Under the pieces are notes generated by a model, which did not search any database, was not told where the DNA came from, and was given only the letters and a program-made list of their open reading frames with translations. DNA of 6,301 nt from CANIZL01 sp043788645. Lineage in GTDB: Bacteria; Verrucomicrobiota; Verrucomicrobiia; Limisphaerales; UBA9464. Each line of letters starts with the position of its first letter. The first letter of the stretch is position 1. The position numbers and the translations under genes were made by a program. Location: positions 1 to 6,301 of the forward strand of contig JAYVTS010000195.1 of the NCBI GenBank assembly GCA_043788645.1. The letters are read 5' to 3'. Below, piece by piece: positions 5,249-6,301 of this stretch.

Positions 5249-5941
5249 ATGGCAAGACCGTTGCGGATCAATCTTGCGGGCGGCTGGTACCACGTCATGA
5301 GCCGGGGCAACGGGGGCGAAGCGCTCTATCGCAGTGGCGAGGATCGCCGGCGGTTCCTCGGACTGCTGGCCGAGTTGCAGGAGCGGTTCTCACTGGAGGT
5401 TCATGCGTTCGTCCTGATCGACAACCATTACCCGTCCTGTTCAGGGCGGTTGCGGTGGTCGGTCCCGCAAGGAACAGCGCCAGGCGCTGGTTGAGCACAC
5501 GGAGGCGCCGATCCGGCAGGGGGTGCTGCCGAGTCCCTGGGAGGATCTGGTGGCGGAATCGTCCTTGGCGACGAGGTGGAGGCGCAGCGCCTGGTCAAAA
5601 AGGGCGGGGGCAACCGGCGGGAGCAGGCGGCAGTGCGGCGGACCGAGGGTTGGCAGCGCCCGGCGTGGGCGGACAGGGTGCGGGCGACCGACGCGATCCT
5701 GGGCCGGCGCTGGACGGAAATGATCGGAAAGTATGGGGACTGGGGTCGCGACGGCGTGCTGGCCGTGGCGACCCGGCATTTGGGCTGGCGCCTGGCCGAG
5801 GCGATCCGGGAGGAACCCCGGATCAGCTACGCCGCGGCAGCGCAGGGCATCCGGCGATTCTGGCTGGGAGCTCCCGACGACTCGAAAATGCAGGCCTACG
5901 TCAAAGTATTCCGGTCCAAATTGTCAAAAGGATATATCTGA
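5249..5941 (+). pseudogene. REP-associated tyrosine transposase, deleted and frameshifted
   Basis: The frame opens with MARPLRINLAGGWYHVMSRG and runs to HAFVLIDNHY at about 5430. Active relatives continue D-N-H-Y-H-L-L-V, completing the HUH metal site; here the second His and everything up to the C-terminal third, including the catalytic Tyr region, are gone, probably around 100 codons. Text resumes in another frame (from about 5436) as GGCGGRSRKEQRQALVEHTE and GVLPSPWEDLVA. A single missing G near 5552 then shifts it back (VAGIVLGDEVEAQRL would be restored by one added base), and it continues KYGDWGRDGVLAVATRHLGW to a TGA at 5939-5941 inside the right inverted repeat. Intact relatives are roughly 300-350 residues. 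No activity is expected. Confidence 0.85.
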
Positions 5942-5949
5942 CCCAATTG
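5922..5949 (-). repeat. Right terminal inverted repeat, element copy 2
   Basis: On the minus strand this reads CAATTGGGTCAGATATATC then CTTTTGACA, differing from the left end of copy 1 at only three adjacent positions. It contains the stop codon of the transposase remnant. It is the best preserved pairing of the four repeats. Confidence 0.75.
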
Positions 5950-5968
5950 CCCTCTCCGCCTGGAATCT

Positions 5969-6004
5969 CGGGCTAGACCGGGTTTCTTCGCCAACCTGAG
6001 CCCG
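5969..6004. repeat. Imperfect hairpin next to the transposase element
   Basis: CGGGCT at 5969-5974 and AGCCCG at 5999-6004 form a 6-bp perfect stem with a 24-base interval in which only weak further pairing is visible. It has no T-run, so it is not a classical terminator. It could be a small dispersed palindromic repeat or the edge of another mobile element; this is a weak call. Confidence 0.3.
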
Positions 6005-6026
6005 GCTCCAAGGCTAAGGGCGGATC

Positions 6027-6146
6027 TTACCCCACTTCTACGTCTGCCAGACGAAATCGGATTTGGAAATTTGAAAGGCAGATCTTGCCCTCGAAAGATT
6101 GTTCAACGAGAGCAACCAATTTGCGCTTATCTGGAATTATTTCCAT
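6027..6146 (-). pseudogene. DUF262 (GmrSD-like) protein, N-terminal remnant
   Basis: From an ATG at 6146 the minus strand encodes MEIIPDKRKLVALVEQ, then SFEGKICLSNFQ. DUF262 proteins, which include the GmrS side of the type IV modification-dependent restriction enzyme GmrSD, commonly start in this way, with G-K-(I/L)-x-L-P-x-F-Q-R-D-F-V-W. After FQ the frame is lost: one base over, DFVW is readable at 6058-6047, but a stop follows and the in-frame reading ends at a TAA (6029-6027). At least one frameshift is present and the rest of the gene is gone before the transposase element at 5949. An AAGG at 6159-6156, nine bases ahead of the ATG, would be a reasonable ribosome binding site for the original gene. 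Confidence 0.65.
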
Positions 6147-6301
6147 GGTCGGTTGCCTTTTTGAGGAGACTGCTGAGGCTCTTTGTAAGAATTGCGACCG
6201 ACGGTTCCATCCGATGGGAGCGGTGTTGCTTATCGGATATGCAAATCATAAGCGTTTTTATTCTTGAGGGAGTAGGACGCGCCCTTTGAGAATCAGAAGT
6301 C
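6147..6301. other. AT-richer flank without a recognised gene
   Basis: This stretch is visibly AT-richer than the first half of the window and lies upstream of the DUF262 remnant on the minus strand, so it may carry its former promoter. Short open frames on the plus strand here are mostly antisense to that remnant. I see no tRNA, clear promoter or terminator. Confidence 0.4.

Larger units (their letters stand above)
5192..5949 (+). mobile_element. REP-associated Y1 transposase element, larger degenerate copy
   Basis: This 758-bp element shares both ends with the 321-bp element at 3519-3839. Its right inverted repeat (5922-5949) is close to perfect relative to the left repeat of the other copy (25 of 28), while its own left repeat (5192-5219) has drifted. 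It carries a transposase gene with a different internal deletion and a frameshift. The left end cuts an IS91-family transposase fragment, so the element probably inserted there after IS91 arrived; the missing IS91 portion is not found on the other side (5950 onward). Confidence 0.8.

Noticed and set aside
4710..5255. 181-codon minus-strand frame taken as one protein
   Set aside because: It is a composite: transposase repeat at its start, a genuine IS91 C-terminus in the middle, and out-of-frame ubiD text at the end.
3519..5949. CRISPR-like repeats
   Set aside because: The repeated pieces are transposon ends and ubiD tails, few in number and irregularly spaced; no regular repeat-spacer array exists in the window.
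5236..5976. 246-codon plus-strand frame
   Set aside because: Although long, it is in the wrong frame for the transposase; MARPLRINLAGGWYHV and GDWGRDGVLAVA are read in other frames. Its openness reflects GC-rich codon bias.
6071..6289. 72-codon and 60-codon plus-strand frames near the right edge
   Set aside because: They overlap the DUF262 remnant in antisense and show no motif of their own.

Overview
The window looks like a GC-rich chromosome of the Planctomycetes/Verrucomicrobia group, more likely Verrucomicrobia. The main reason is a complete PSCyt1-PSCyt2-PSD1 (DUF1549/DUF1553) secreted cytochrome-type protein, a family heavily expanded in these phyla. Assignments rest on motifs read by eye; no database was searched.

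Layout. 1-339 holds no gene I can support. 340-2760 (+) is the one large intact gene, the DUF1549/DUF1553 protein. It ends without the DUF1501 partner that usually follows it. 2785-3229 (+) holds three short reading frames chained by 4-base ATGA overlaps. The middle one (55 aa) is the most gene-like; the third appears to be cut after about ten codons.

From about 3080 to 6150 the DNA is a graveyard of decayed and mobile genes, mostly on the minus strand. It contains: (i) an antitoxin gene (vapB-like, 3168-3431) whose overlapping vapC toxin breaks off after about 13 codons against a 37-base scrap of transposase DNA; (ii) two deleted copies of one REP-associated/Y1 (IS200-like) transposase element (3519-3839 and 5192-5949), about 93% identical by hand count, with shared imperfect terminal inverted repeats and different internal deletions; (iii) an intact-looking vapBC toxin-antitoxin operon (4671 down to 3989), sandwiched between two similar but diverged tails of UbiD-family decarboxylase genes; (iv) the C-terminal end of an IS91-family transposase (about 5191-4837); (v) a frameshifted N-terminus of a DUF262 (GmrSD-like) protein (6146-6027).

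How the genes relate. The cytochrome-type gene is probably resident chromosome. The rest behaves as an insertion and deletion hot spot in which the vapBC pair is the only multi-gene unit that still looks functional. I see no CRISPR array, rRNA or tRNA. The most unusual points are the precise scars: the 437-bp internal deletion of the transposase element, the 21-bp in-frame insertion in the cytochrome-type gene, and the vapBC operon bracketed by ubiD tails.
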